57,929 bases of DNA from Fidelibacterota bacterium MT.SAG.3 (GCA_004402895.1 SORT01000009.1:1-57929), one strand, 5' to 3'. Shown: positions 7,501-17,097, counted from the first letter of the stretch. Numbers and translations: made by a program. Notes: generated from the letters alone by a model not told the origin.

Positions 7501-7567
7501 ATGTAGTTTCTTAATAATAGGATAACTCTTTACACACCCCGTCTTCTCATTCCTTTGGAATTCGAAT

Positions 7568-7641
7568 CCACCCCTCTTTTTAAAGGGGAATTTCTGATCC
7601 TCTCCCCTTGAGGGGAGTGCCTCGCAGAGGCGAGGGGTGTG
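7568..7641. repeat. R4 palindromic repeat, copy a
   Basis: Contains CCCCTCTTTTTAAAGGGG-type and CTCCCCTTGAGGGGAG palindromes and a CCTCGCAGAGGCGAGG hairpin in tandem. Related arrangements occur at 30989, 33484 and 39322, all intergenic. Confidence 0.7.
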
Positions 7642-7683
7642 ATTCATCCTAACAAGAAAGAATTTGATAAAACCTAACAATAA

Positions 7684-7780
7684 CACCCTCCGTCACTTTG
7701 TGACACCTCCCTCAAGGGAGGAGGTTTATTTTCCCCTCCTTTTTAAGGAGGGGAAACCGCCGAAGGCGGAGGGGTGGTTG
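7684..7780. repeat. R4 palindromic repeat, copy b
   Basis: Four stacked hairpins: GTCACTTTGTGAC, CCTCCCTCAAGGGAGG, CCCCTCCTTTTTAAGGAGGGG-like, and CCGCCGAAGGCGG. The outer ends CACCCTCC and GGAGGGGTG are also roughly complementary, so the whole block could fold on itself. Confidence 0.7.
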
Positions 7781-7803
7781 ATTTGTTTATGCGATAAGAG
7801 TAT

Positions 7804-7828
7804 GGTCAGGGCAAGCCCTGACTCGCAC
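7804..7828. repeat. R3 palindromic repeat, copy 1
   Basis: GTCAGGGC/GCCCTGAC hairpin with a 2-base loop, followed by TCGCAC. The same plan occurs at 25287, 25332, 25374 and 33534. Confidence 0.7.
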
Positions 7829-7834
7829 ATACCA

Positions 7835-7863
7835 AAAACAAAAAACCCGTCTTTCGACGGGTT
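7835..7863 (-). terminator. Terminator after ftsZ (end of the dcw cluster)
   Basis: On the minus strand AACCCGTC GAAA GACGGGTT (7863-7844) is followed by a T-rich tail. An 8-bp stem with a GAAA tetraloop is a strong intrinsic terminator. It ends the dcw transcript about 35 bases after the ftsZ stop. Confidence 0.9.
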
Positions 7864-7897
7864 CTTTGCTTTTCTCTTAGGGGTGACGACCCTTTTT

Positions 7898-9067
7898 TTA
7901 CAAACTTGCTATGCTGCCTTGTTTTCTAAGGAACGCCGGTACTTCCATATCATCCATCGGTATCGCAATTTCCGGTGGTACAGAGACCGGTTTAACCGGT
8001 ATTGAACCGTCTTCCGCCTGACGCTGCACGGCGGGTTTCTCCAGCTCTTCCGGATTTTTGCGATAGAAAGCGTAATCTTTTTCTTCCGTTGCCGGCATGG
8101 AGACCGGGTTCTTGTGGAAGCCTGTTGCTATCACGGTGACGCTTATCTCGTCGCCCATTGATGGATCGATAACGGCGCCGAATATGATATTAGCGTCTTC
8201 ACCAGCTTCCTGGTAGATTATAGAGGATGCTTCTTCGACATCGCAGAGCGAGAGATTTTCTCCGCCTGTGATGTTTATGAGCACTCCGAGAGCGCCGCTG
8301 ATGTCCGTATCCTCCAAGAGGGGACTGTTTATCGCCTGCTGAGCCGCTATTACTGCTCTTTCCTCGCCTGAGGCGCTGCCCGTGCCGAGCACTGCATCAC
8401 CCATATCCGCCATTACCGTGCGTACATCGGCGAAATCAAGGTTGATGATGCCGTGAAAGGTGATAAGGTCCGAAATTCCCTTAGTCGATTGATAGAGCAA
8501 TGTATCGGCGATCTGAAAAGCGTTCAGAACCGACGTATCGCGGTCGACTATGGAGAGCAACCGCTGGTTAGGTATAACTATTATAGTATCCACATTGCCG
8601 CGCAACTCTTCTATACCCGCTTCGGCTCTTATAGTCCGCTTCGGAGCTTCAAAGATGAACGGTTTTGTGACGATAGCTACCGTCAATGCGCCGAGGTCTT
8701 TAGCGATTTCCGCTACGACAGGAGCTGCACCTGTTCCCGTTCCGCCGCCCATACCCGCCGTTACGAATACCATATCGGTATCGGCGAGCACTTTCGCTAC
8801 TGCGTCCCTGTCTTCCTCGATCGCCTTTTTGCCCATTTCAACGTTTGCGCCTGCGCCGAGACCTTTCGTAATACCCTGTCCTATCTGTATCTTCGTCTTC
8901 GCCTCGCTGTGATCGAGAGCTTGCGCGTCGGTGTTTATCGCCACGAAATCCACTCCCTCCAAACCGGAACGGATCATGCGATTTAGCGCGTTACCACCCG
9001 CGCCGCCTACTCCAACTACCTTCATCTTGGCTCTCTGTTCGAGAACCTCAGTGAATTCGAATAGCAT
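7898..9067 (-). CDS. ftsZ: Cell division GTPase FtsZ
   Basis: 389 residues, tubulin-like GTPase that polymerises into the division ring. The tubulin signature GGGTGTG is at 107-113, an N-terminal nucleotide loop (VGVGGAGGNALNRM) precedes it, and the catalytic T7 loop NLDFAD is at 209-214. A variable linker (about 320-368) leads to the conserved tail DDMEVPAFLRKQ (372-383), the docking site for FtsA and other partners; six residues follow it. ATG 9067 has AGGAGG 5 bases upstream. It is the last gene of the dcw cluster, 38 bases after ftsA, and is followed by a strong terminator. Confidence 0.98.
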   Translation of the reverse strand: MLFEFTEVLEQRAKMKVVGVGGAGGNALNRMIRSGLEGVDFVAINTDAQALDHSEAKTKIQIGQGITKGLGAGANVEMGKKAIEEDRDAVAKVLADTDMVFVTAGMGGGTGTGAAPVVAEIAKDLGALTVAIVTKPFIFEAPKRTIRAEAGIEELRGNVDTIIVIPNQRLLSIVDRDTSVLNAFQIADTLLYQSTKGISDLITFHGIINLDFADVRTVMADMGDAVLGTGSASGEERAVIAAQQAINSPLLEDTDISGALGVLINITGGENLSLCDVEEASSIIYQEAGEDANIIFGAVIDPSMGDEISVTVIATGFHKNPVSMPATEEKDYAFYRKNPEELEKPAVQRQAEDGSIPVKPVSVPPEIAIPMDDMEVPAFLRKQGSIASL

Positions 9068-9105
9068 AATTGCCTCCTACTTTCTGTTTATCATTCATTT
9101 TTCAT

Positions 9106-10362
9106 TCAAACAAAAAAATCTGTTATTTTGGTGATGATATTCCCCATCACTCTCCTGAAAGCGGGTTTCTCATTCGGGAGATATGATTCCGACTCTCCTT
9201 CGGGACTGACCGCATAATTCAACAGACCTATCACCGTTGCGAACTCCGGTTCCGAGACGAGATCGGTAAGCCCCTTGAAAGGAGAGGGTTTGCCTATCTT
9301 GACCGGCTGATTGAAGATATCCTGAGCGAGATCCACCAGACCGTCGAGTTTCGCTCCACCGCCGGTCAGCACCACGCCGCCCGCGAACATATCGTAACGT
9401 TCACACTTCTTCATCTCCATCTTCGCCATCTTCATGATCTCCTCGACTCTCGGCTCGATATATGAGGCAAGAAGCATCCGGGATATTTCCCTTGGCGATC
9501 TACCGCCTATGCTCTTGAGCTTCAGATATTCGTCTTTGCTCACAAGCGATTGTTTCGCGCAGCCGTATTCGCATTTTATCTCTTCCGCCTGCTCACGGGG
9601 CGTACGGAGCATATAAGAGATATCGTTGGTGATGTTCTCGCTTCCGAGTCCCACGACAGCCGTATGTCTCACAGCCCCGTTGAAGAAGAGGGCTACATCG
9701 GTCGTGCCACCTCCGAAATCGATAAGCGTCACGCCGAGCTCCTTCTCCTCGTCATCAAGGACGGCGTAACTGCTCGCTAACGGTTCAAGTACTAAATTAT
9801 TTACAGTGATATCCGAGCGGTTAACAGCTTTGACGATATTTTTTGACGATGTGGCGGAACAGGTGACTATATGAACTTTCGATTCCAATTTCATTCCTGT
9901 TATGCCGATAGGCGATTTTATTCCGTACTGATCATCGACAGCATATTCCTGCGGGAGAACGTGCAATATCTCTCTGTCGAGTCCGGTTAGGACAGCCATC
10001 GCCGCTTCGGTAACGCGCTCTATATCATCTTCGGAAATCTCTCCGTGCCGTAAGCCGCGTTTAGATTCCGATTTGGATACGGCTATCACGGCATCGCTGT
10101 TCATGCTCCGGATATGGTTACCGCCTATTCCGACGTAAGCGCCGTTGATGTTCACTCCCGCCATCCGTTCCGCTTCTTCGACCGCATTGGAAATGGAGGA
10201 GATCGTCTTCTCGAGGTTCACCACGACTCCCCGTTTGAGACCATGTGAGGGGACGGTACCGACACCGAGTATGTTCAGTTCACCCGAAACTTCCAGCTCC
10301 GCGATGACAGCGCATATCTTTGTTGTTCCTATGTCAATACCTGTGACTATCGATTCTCTCAT
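9106..10362 (-). CDS. ftsA: Cell division protein FtsA
   Basis: 418 residues, actin-like ATPase that tethers FtsZ to the inner membrane. It has phosphate-1 GIDIGTTKI (8-16), phosphate-2 LIDFGGGTTDVA (about 213-224) and the adenosine motif VVLTGGGAKL. The 1C subdomain lies between about 84 and 165. The C-terminus VMGNIITKITDFFV is an amphipathic membrane-targeting helix. AGGAG precedes ATG 10362. It follows ftsQ and precedes ftsZ, the usual order. Confidence 0.97.
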   Translation of the reverse strand: MRESIVTGIDIGTTKICAVIAELEVSGELNILGVGTVPSHGLKRGVVVNLEKTISSISNAVEEAERMAGVNINGAYVGIGGNHIRSMNSDAVIAVSKSESKRGLRHGEISEDDIERVTEAAMAVLTGLDREILHVLPQEYAVDDQYGIKSPIGITGMKLESKVHIVTCSATSSKNIVKAVNRSDITVNNLVLEPLASSYAVLDDEEKELGVTLIDFGGGTTDVALFFNGAVRHTAVVGLGSENITNDISYMLRTPREQAEEIKCEYGCAKQSLVSKDEYLKLKSIGGRSPREISRMLLASYIEPRVEEIMKMAKMEMKKCERYDMFAGGVVLTGGGAKLDGLVDLAQDIFNQPVKIGKPSPFKGLTDLVSEPEFATVIGLLNYAVSPEGESESYLPNEKPAFRRVMGNIITKITDFFV

Positions 10363-10379
10363 AATTTGTTACTCCTGTT

Positions 10380-11144
10380 TCAAGAGCGTTCTTTAACTAT
10401 TACCTGATTATCAAAACGAAGATCCACGTAGTGGTAACGACCCAGACCGCCTATCGGGTTCAGCGTCACAATTAAAGAGCGGATCCGGTCGATTTTATTA
10501 CGGAAACCTGATTTCCCGAGATAGATACGGGTTCCTTTCCGGGCGCCTATCAGACTGACTTCACCGTCCGGAGTGAGGTTTATCTCCGAGATAGCGTTGT
10601 AAAGCGGGACCGAACCTTCACCAAGAATTTTTACTATGTTCAATGCCTTTTGAAAGAGCCGGCTCTTTATTTTGCCGCCGTAAGGAGGCAGGTTCACGTC
10701 TTCTATACCCGTTATAACTGGAAGGTCGAAATTCTTATGCGAACGGGAGGGAAGCAGATGCCCGTTCAGATCGGTGCAATAAAGTTCATCAAGGGCGATG
10801 AACGCAAAGGGTTTTCGTTCAATTACCGCGATAGAGAAACTGTTCGGCAAGTCTCTAAAGACCACCGCTCTCCGTATGAAGGGATTTGATTCCAACCGTG
10901 CCGCGGCTTCGCGCAAGTCGGCAGCAAACATGTCGTCCCCGAAGCTGAACCCCGTCAGTCTGAAGATCTCGTCCGAAGAGACCGTCTCGTTGCCCCGTAT
11001 CGTGACGCTCTCGAGCGAAAAGACCTTGAACGCCTCGGCGTAACTCAATATCGCGGCGGCAATAAGAATCGTTGTCGTCGCTATCATTAAGAGAAACATC
11101 ATCTGCTTGATGAACGGTAGTTTTGACTTTATAAATTCATTCAT
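10380..11144 (-). CDS. ftsQ: Cell division protein FtsQ (POTRA domain)
   Basis: 254 residues from ATG 11144. A short cytoplasmic N-terminus and one membrane helix (about 16-35, MMFLLMIATTTILIAAAIL) are followed by a POTRA domain (SLESVTIRGN onward) and the FtsQ beta domain in the periplasm. FtsQ links early and late divisome proteins, mainly FtsL and FtsB. The ATG overlaps the murB stop by one base (TAATG), a coupling arrangement. A GTG 12 bases upstream overlaps the AGGAG site itself, so I prefer the ATG. No ddl gene separates murB and ftsQ. Confidence 0.92.
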   Translation of the reverse strand: MNEFIKSKLPFIKQMMFLLMIATTTILIAAAILSYAEAFKVFSLESVTIRGNETVSSDEIFRLTGFSFGDDMFAADLREAAARLESNPFIRRAVVFRDLPNSFSIAVIERKPFAFIALDELYCTDLNGHLLPSRSHKNFDLPVITGIEDVNLPPYGGKIKSRLFQKALNIVKILGEGSVPLYNAISEINLTPDGEVSLIGARKGTRIYLGKSGFRNKIDRIRSLIVTLNPIGGLGRYHYVDLRFDNQVIVKERS

Positions 11145-12076
11145 TAGATGAACCACTCCTCAAATCCTACTAACTTCAGTTCGAGCTCGAGTTCCACTCC
11201 GAACTTGTCTTGAACCGTCTTCTGAGCCAGAGCGATCAGATGCATCACATCTTCCGCTTTCGCTTTCCCGACATTAACAATGAAATTCGCGTGTTTATCT
11301 GAAATCATCGCCCCGCCTGCGCGTGTTCCCTTCAAACCCGCATCCTCGATAAGTTTGCCTGCCGAATCGCCTTCTTCGGGGTTCTTGAAGATGCTGCCCG
11401 TGGAAGGGAGGGTGACCGGTTGTTTTACGTTACGCTCTTTAACTATATCCTGTGAACTTCCATACAGCTCGGACGCGTCTTCAACCTGCTCCAGCTCGAA
11501 CTCCGATTCAAGAATTATGGCTCCTTCGGGAAGGTTGGATTCTCTGTATTCAAATTGAAGTTCTATCGCCCGAAGTTCTAAGAATTCCCCGTTTTCCAAC
11601 AGGAGACTGAGCGATTTCAGTCTCTGGGATATCTCCGAACCGAAAGCGCCCGCGTTCATGAACAGAGCGCCGCCGAGAGAGCCGGGAATACCGGCAAGTT
11701 TCTCTACGCCCGCAAGGTTGTGTTTTCGGCAGGTAGAGACAAAGCGCGCAAGACTCACGCCCGATTGCGCCTTGACTATATTGCCTTCGACCTCGATCGA
11801 GTTGAACCCTTTTTTGAGGTCTATTATCAATCCTTGGTAACCTTTGTCATGCACGAGGATATTGCTTCCACCGCCTAAATTGAAGTGCGGAAGCTGATGC
11901 TCGGAAGCGAACTCCATGAGCGTTTTCACATCGTCCTTATCAACAGGAAGAGCATATATATAAGCCGGACCGCCGATATTATAAGTAGTATGCTCCGACA
12001 TCGGCGTATTATATTTCAGCTCGCCTTTCACCGAGTTTTCGAGTTCTCGAAGTTCCTGATCGCTAACTAACTGCAT
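11144..12076 (-). CDS. murB: UDP-N-acetylenolpyruvoylglucosamine reductase MurB
   Basis: 310 residues, flavoenzyme that reduces UDP-GlcNAc-enolpyruvate to UDP-MurNAc. FAD-binding NLGGGSNILVHD is near residue 83 and the catalytic Ser lies in TGSIFKNP. The length and this motif fit the type II (shorter) MurB group. The start overlaps the end of murC by 14 bases and the stop overlaps ftsQ, so it is translationally coupled on both sides. Confidence 0.96.
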   Translation of the reverse strand: MQLVSDQELRELENSVKGELKYNTPMSEHTTYNIGGPAYIYALPVDKDDVKTLMEFASEHQLPHFNLGGGSNILVHDKGYQGLIIDLKKGFNSIEVEGNIVKAQSGVSLARFVSTCRKHNLAGVEKLAGIPGSLGGALFMNAGAFGSEISQRLKSLSLLLENGEFLELRAIELQFEYRESNLPEGAIILESEFELEQVEDASELYGSSQDIVKERNVKQPVTLPSTGSIFKNPEEGDSAGKLIEDAGLKGTRAGGAMISDKHANFIVNVGKAKAEDVMHLIALAQKTVQDKFGVELELELKLVGFEEWFI

Positions 12077-13466
12077 CTTTATCCGCTGTTTCTAATTTTT
12101 GTATGAACTCTTCCCCTACCTTAAAGATATCGCCGGCTCCGATAGTGATTATCATATCGCCTTCTGTCGCAAACCCCATCAAAAAATCTGCTATCTTCTC
12201 TTTTTCAGGGAGATAATGAACCTCTTTATGTCCTGAACTTTCCACCGCATCGGCGATCAATTTACCCGTAACTCCTTCGATGGGAGCTTCCCGGGCGGGA
12301 TAGACGTCAGTGATTATCACCACATCGGCATGATTGAAAGAGCTGCCGAATTCATCTTTGAAATCTCTTGTCCGCGAATAGAGATGAGGCTGAAAGACCG
12401 CTATTACCCGCCTGTCCCATCCGGTCTGCGCGGCGGAGAGCGAACTCTTCACCTCCGTTGGATGATGAGCGTAATCGTCTACTATCATCATACCGGCTAT
12501 CCGCTTTTTGATCTCGAAGCGACGGAGTACACCTTCAAATTCGTTCAACGCTTTCGCGACGGTGTCAAAAGGAATATCAAGTTCAAACGCAAGGGCGATA
12601 ACGCCGAGAGCGTTCTTCACGTTATGAACGCCCGGCAGACGCAGACGAATTTCACCTAAGTCATCCCCGTCGTTAATAAGATTAAATCTGCTTTCGCCCG
12701 AATCGTAACTGATATTGACCGCTCTGACCTCGGCGCTTTCGTCGAGACCGTAAGTGATTATCCGTTTCTTGATGTCGGGAAGGATCTCTCTAAGGTGCTC
12801 TTCGTCGATACAGGCGATTACCGCTCCGTAAAAGGGAACTCTCGAAGCAAATGTGATGAAAGTGTTTTTGATGTCATCCAAGTCTTTGTATATATCGAGA
12901 TGCTCTATCTCGATATTCGTGATAATAGCGATAGTAGGGGAGAGGGTCAGGAATGAGCGGTCAAATTCATCCGCTTCCGCCACGATATAGTCGCCATCGC
13001 CGAGCCGCGCATTGGTGGCTAAGCTCCGTACTACCCCGCCGACGATAATTGTCGGATCGAGTCCGGCTTCCGTCATGACCATACCTGCTATCGAAGTGGT
13101 AGTGGTCTTTCCGTGCGTACCGGCTACTGCTACAGCATAAGGTTTGAGCCGAACGAGTTCCGCGAGCATCTCCGCCCTGCGGATCACCGGGATCCCCTTC
13201 TCATTTGCGGCTACGATTTCAGGGTTATCGTTTTTCACCGCTGATGAATGTACCACCACATCGGCGCTGCCGATGTTTTCGGCTGAGTGACCTATAAAGA
13301 TCGTGCCGCCCATCTTTTGCAAATTCCGGGTTATGTCCGTATCGATCATATCAGAACCGGAAACTAGGTATCCCTGATTTAATAGAAGCTCGGCAAGACC
13401 GCTCATGCCGATGCCGCCGACTCCGATAAAGTGCAGATGTTTGGTATGTCCTAATTTTACCATCAT
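12063..13466 (-). CDS. murC: UDP-N-acetylmuramate--L-alanine ligase MurC
   Basis: 467 residues, ATP-dependent ligase adding the first L-Ala of the peptidoglycan stem. The N-terminal UDP-binding domain has FIGVGGIGMSGLAELL (13-28), the central ATPase domain has GTHGKTTTT (116-124), and the C-terminal ligase domain starts near 325 (VDDYAHHPTEV, the MurC-type signature). The start ATG overlaps the murG stop as ATGA; a second in-frame ATG follows directly, so the first Met is uncertain by one residue. Confidence 0.97.
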   Translation of the reverse strand: MMVKLGHTKHLHFIGVGGIGMSGLAELLLNQGYLVSGSDMIDTDITRNLQKMGGTIFIGHSAENIGSADVVVHSSAVKNDNPEIVAANEKGIPVIRRAEMLAELVRLKPYAVAVAGTHGKTTTTSIAGMVMTEAGLDPTIIVGGVVRSLATNARLGDGDYIVAEADEFDRSFLTLSPTIAIITNIEIEHLDIYKDLDDIKNTFITFASRVPFYGAVIACIDEEHLREILPDIKKRIITYGLDESAEVRAVNISYDSGESRFNLINDGDDLGEIRLRLPGVHNVKNALGVIALAFELDIPFDTVAKALNEFEGVLRRFEIKKRIAGMMIVDDYAHHPTEVKSSLSAAQTGWDRRVIAVFQPHLYSRTRDFKDEFGSSFNHADVVIITDVYPAREAPIEGVTGKLIADAVESSGHKEVHYLPEKEKIADFLMGFATEGDMIITIGAGDIFKVGEEFIQKLETADKDAVS

Positions 13467-14589
13467 GCCTTTGCCAATTCGATCATCTTGAAGAGCGAGT
13501 TGATTATTTTCAAAGCTGAATCTTCATGAGCCACCGCCTTGCCTGCCTTTGACATCTCTTTCAGTTTCCATTCGTCGAACAAGAGCTCGAAGAGAACCTT
13601 CTCCAATTTTCCTGAGGATAACTCTTCCTGATTTATCACTAAAGCGGCACCGGCATCTGCCATGAGCTTCGCATTATAATCCTGATGCTTCTCCGCCGCA
13701 TGAGGGAGAGGGATAAGAATGGAAGGAAGACCGACAGCGGCGAGTTCCGCAATGGTCAGCGCGCCTGCTCTGCAAACGGCTAAATCGGCAGAGAAATATG
13801 CGCCCGCCATATCAGAAAGGAAGGGGAGTATCTTAACGTTCTCCCGCTCTCCGACCTCTTTGATTATCTTCTGATAATCGTTCGTTCCCGTCTGCCAGAG
13901 CAGTTGCAGCTCCGGACGACCTGTGTATTTTTCCAAATTCTCCAAGATGTGCATGTTTATCGGACGCGAGCCTTGACTGCCGCCGAAAATAAGCAGAGTC
14001 CGTTTTTCTTCGGAGAGACCGTACGACTTTGATGTGAGCGTTTTCGCTCTCCTGAGCAGTTCGCCTCTTATCGGATTTCCGCTAATTTCCATATTCAAAC
14101 TTTTTTTTTTAAGTATTTTGTGCATTCTTCATAACTCAGCAGAATTCGGTCGACTCTGCCTGCCAGTAATCGCGTAGTCAGACCCGGATAGGAATTCTGC
14201 TCGTGAATCAGAGTTGGGATACCCAACAAGGTCGCAACATAAAGGGGAGGACCGGAAACGAAACCACCTGTGCCTATAACGGCGTCAGGTTTCTGTCTCA
14301 AAAGGAACCAGAACGATTGAGCCGTTGCGATCATCAGCTTGAACGGAAACAATAGATTCTTAAGAATCGTCAATAATAAATTATTCTCCCTGCTTATTCC
14401 CGAAATCCATATCGGCAGGAAATCGAAATCACTGTCGGGGATTATCTTTCCTTCGATCCCCTTTTTAGTTCCGATAAATTTTATCACCGCTGACTTTTGC
14501 ACTAATTTGAGCCGCTCGGCGATGGCGAGAGCAGGGAATAGATGTCCGCCTGTGCCGCCTCCCGCAAAAATGACCTTTAGAGCTTTCAT
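13463..14589 (-). CDS. murG: MurG glycosyltransferase, split by a frameshift at A10
   Basis: MurG transfers GlcNAc to lipid I at the inner membrane. The N-terminal half (KVIFAGGGTGGHLFPALAIA, glycine-rich donor loop) lies in one frame and ends KYLKKKV-stop at about 14095. The C-terminal half (MEISGNPIRGELL, then LLIFGGSQGSRPIN and AVCRAGALTIAELAAVG) continues in another frame. The switch falls on ten consecutive A on the minus strand (14110-14101). One added A, or a -1 slip on A AAA AAA, restores a full ~375-residue MurG. So it is either a sequencing indel, transcriptional slippage or programmed frameshifting. ATG 14589 is preferred to 14610 because the protein then begins MKALKVIFAGGG. It sits between ftsW and murC and is essential in every such cluster, so a dead gene is unlikely. 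Confidence 0.85.
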
Positions 14590-14590
14590 T

Positions 14591-15736
14591 TCAGTTAGAA
14601 CTCCTATCATATCTCTTTTTGATATTCTTGGTTGAGGATGAAATATTCAGTATCACGCCGACCGAGCCGAGTGTATAGAGAACGTTTGAACCTCCGTAAC
14701 TGACAAGCGGAATCGGTAACCCCGTTACCGGAAGCAGTCCTGAGACGACAGCCGCGTTAACTACCGCATAAAGAAATATCGAGCTAGCGAGTCCGACAGC
14801 GAGATAGAGTCCGAAACTGTCTTTGGAGGATTTCGCAACCTTTATCGATCTAAAAAAGAACATCAGAAAGAGTGATGAGATCGCCAACACACCTAAAAAG
14901 CCCATCTCCTCACCGATAATGGCAAGTATGAAATCGGTATGAGGAGTCGGGAGGAAAAGGTTCTTGCTTATGCTCTCACCTAACCCGATTCCGAGAAAAC
15001 CGCCGCCGCCGAGGCTCATCATCGACTGCTGCATCTGATAGCCCGCGCCGGACAGGTCCCCGCCCTTGAAATATGATTCTATTCTCGCTATCTGATAGCT
15101 GGAACCGAATAGAGAGAGGAGCATCAGAAGGCTGCCGACAGAGCCTATTGCGAAAAGATGGCTTATCCGAGCATTACCAATGAACAGCATGATGAATACG
15201 ACCGTAATCAGTATGGCGGTCGTGCTGAAATCAGGCTGTTTCAGTATCAGCAATGACGATATGCCGATCACGATGACCATCGGAAGAAGTCCGTCATTGA
15301 AGGAGTTCATTTTGTCCTTCTTCTTTTCGAGGTAGTACGCTATGTAAGTGATAAGCGAGAACTTCATCAGCTCGGAAGTCTGCACGCTTATCCCGCTGAT
15401 ATATATCCAGCGTGCCGTGGGACCCGTTCCCCAAAAACGATGGTGTATAAGACCGGCGAGTAAAACTATCGCCGCGATGACTAAAAGTGGGAATGCGATC
15501 TTTTTATAAAGTCTGTAATCTATATGCATTGTCAGAGCCAGCACTCCGAAGCCTATAAGGAGTCGGACGAAATGACCCTTCAGATAGATGGCGCTGTCGC
15601 CCAGCTCTCTGCCGATAGCGGAGCTCGCGCTGTAGAGCATCACCATGCCTGTTCCCGCGATCAGCACGATAATGAACAGCAGCTGTTTATCGTAATCTCC
15701 TAAACGGAAAGGGATATGTGAAACTAACTGGTTCAT
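14591..15736 (-). CDS. ftsW: SEDS glycosyltransferase FtsW
   Basis: 381 residues, an inner-membrane SEDS protein that polymerises lipid II at the septum together with FtsI. About ten hydrophobic segments are visible. The family signatures are present: QTSELMKFSLI, QQSMMSLGGGGFLGIGLGES and HTDFILAIIGEEMGFLG, plus PVTGLPIPLVSYGGSN near the C-terminus. The start overlaps murD (ATGA at 15733-15736). murG follows with its start one base after this stop codon. Confidence 0.97.
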   Translation of the reverse strand: MNQLVSHIPFRLGDYDKQLLFIIVLIAGTGMVMLYSASSAIGRELGDSAIYLKGHFVRLLIGFGVLALTMHIDYRLYKKIAFPLLVIAAIVLLAGLIHHRFWGTGPTARWIYISGISVQTSELMKFSLITYIAYYLEKKKDKMNSFNDGLLPMVIVIGISSLLILKQPDFSTTAILITVVFIMLFIGNARISHLFAIGSVGSLLMLLSLFGSSYQIARIESYFKGGDLSGAGYQMQQSMMSLGGGGFLGIGLGESISKNLFLPTPHTDFILAIIGEEMGFLGVLAISSLFLMFFFRSIKVAKSSKDSFGLYLAVGLASSIFLYAVVNAAVVSGLLPVTGLPIPLVSYGGSNVLYTLGSVGVILNISSSTKNIKKRYDRSSN

Positions 15737-17097
15737 CTGCCCGCTCCGTACGAATTGACCTCGTCTTTAAACTCTTTGCCGCGCTCCTCGTAATTTTTGA
15801 ACATATCGAAGCTTGCGCAGCCGGGCGAGAGGAGCACCACTTCGCCGCTTTCCGCTATCATGACGGCAGTTTCCACCGCTGCCTTCATGCTTGTAGCAAA
15901 ATGCACATCTTTGATTGTCCAGAAAGCCTTGGCGATCTTCTCGTCCGCTTCGCCGATAAGGATAAGTTTTTTTACTTTTTTTGCCGCAAGTTCCGTCAAC
16001 GATTTGAAATCACCGCCCTTATCTCTACCCCCGGCAATAAGCACCAAAGGTTCATCAAAAGAGTTAAGAGCGACCGCCAATGAATCTACATTTGTAGATT
16101 TTGAGTCGTTGACGTAACTTACTTCATCGAGCACACGAACCGTTTCGAGACGGTGCTCGACACCTTCAAAGGAAAGGAGGGCGCTACCAGACCTGACAAT
16201 GGAAGCGCCCCCTTGTGTGGTGAGAATCATGCAAGCTGCCGCATTTGCCACGTTGTGCAAGCCGCGGAGCTTAATGTCTTTAATGTCTAATATTTTTTCA
16301 TCAAAACTGTCGAACTTCAATTTTAGTTCAGTCCCTTCGAGCCAGCAGCCCTCTTCAAGTTCCTTCGTGACGGAAAACGGCAACTTTCTGCTCTTGGAAA
16401 GTAAGGCGATCCGAGTCGACTCTTTGTCATCGAGATTATAAACAAAGCAATCTTCGGCGGTCATATTCTCTACGATGCGGTCTTTCGCTCCAACGTAACT
16501 CGCAAGGTCTGTATGCCAGTCGAGATGGTCGGGCGTGACGTTCAGCACGGTTGCGAGGGAAGGGTGAAAATCTTTGATCCATTTAAGTTGGAAACTGCTC
16601 ACTTCCAAAATGTAGTTCGTATCGGCGCTGTCTCCGTCAATGACCAAAGAGGAGAATGGAGTTCCGATATTTCCACCGACGCGAACATCGTCAAATGAAC
16701 CCTTCATCATCTCGCCCAACAGGGAAGTGCATGTGGTTTTCCCGTTAGATCCTGTGATGGCGGTTATCTTTCCTGAGGCGAACCAGCTTGCCGCTTCGAG
16801 CTCGGTGTAGAGAGGCAAGTCAGAATCTAATACATTCCTTATCACATCGGAGGATTCCGGAATACCGGGGCTGGTGACAACGAAGTCGGCATCCAACACT
16901 CTGTCGGTGTGACCGTCGGTTTCGTATGGGATATTCATACCATCCAATTCTTCAATGGCTCTGCCGAAGTTTTCCGCTCTGCCGCTGTCGCTCATGAACA
17001 GCTCCGCGCCCGCTTCCGATAAGAGCCGGGCTGCTGCTCTACCGCTTTTCCCCATTCCGAGCAACGTGATCTTTTTATTTGACAGTTCATACTTCAT
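15733..17097 (-). CDS. murD: UDP-N-acetylmuramoyl-L-alanine--D-glutamate ligase MurD
   Basis: 454 residues, adds D-Glu to UDP-MurNAc-L-Ala. N-terminal ITLLGMGKSGRAAARLL (UDP domain), ATP-binding TGSNGKTTCTSLLG (P-loop at 116-122), LNVTPDHLDWH and the C-terminal YVNDSKSTN and LIAGGRDKGGDF motifs are all MurD-type. Both ends overlap neighbours by 4 bases (mraY upstream, ftsW downstream). Confidence 0.97.
   Translation of the reverse strand: MKYELSNKKITLLGMGKSGRAAARLLSEAGAELFMSDSGRAENFGRAIEELDGMNIPYETDGHTDRVLDADFVVTSPGIPESSDVIRNVLDSDLPLYTELEAASWFASGKITAITGSNGKTTCTSLLGEMMKGSFDDVRVGGNIGTPFSSLVIDGDSADTNYILEVSSFQLKWIKDFHPSLATVLNVTPDHLDWHTDLASYVGAKDRIVENMTAEDCFVYNLDDKESTRIALLSKSRKLPFSVTKELEEGCWLEGTELKLKFDSFDEKILDIKDIKLRGLHNVANAAACMILTTQGGASIVRSGSALLSFEGVEHRLETVRVLDEVSYVNDSKSTNVDSLAVALNSFDEPLVLIAGGRDKGGDFKSLTELAAKKVKKLILIGEADEKIAKAFWTIKDVHFATSMKAAVETAVMIAESGEVVLLSPGCASFDMFKNYEERGKEFKDEVNSYGAGR

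Larger units (their letters stand above)
7392..7897. other. Repeat-rich gap between integrase and ftsZ
   Basis: Holds, in order, the integrase terminator (7477-7500), two R4 palindromic repeats (7568-7641, 7684-7780), one R3 repeat (7804-7828) and the ftsZ terminator (7835-7863). The open frames here translate the palindromes and I do not regard them as genes. Confidence 0.6.

Noticed and set aside
7369-8005. Open frames on both strands between the integrase and ftsZ
   Set aside because: They translate the R3 and R4 palindromes and terminators and have no ribosome site or family resemblance.
10380-11156. GTG start for ftsQ at 11156
   Set aside because: It overlaps the AGGAG site; ATG 11144 has proper spacing and couples to the murB stop.
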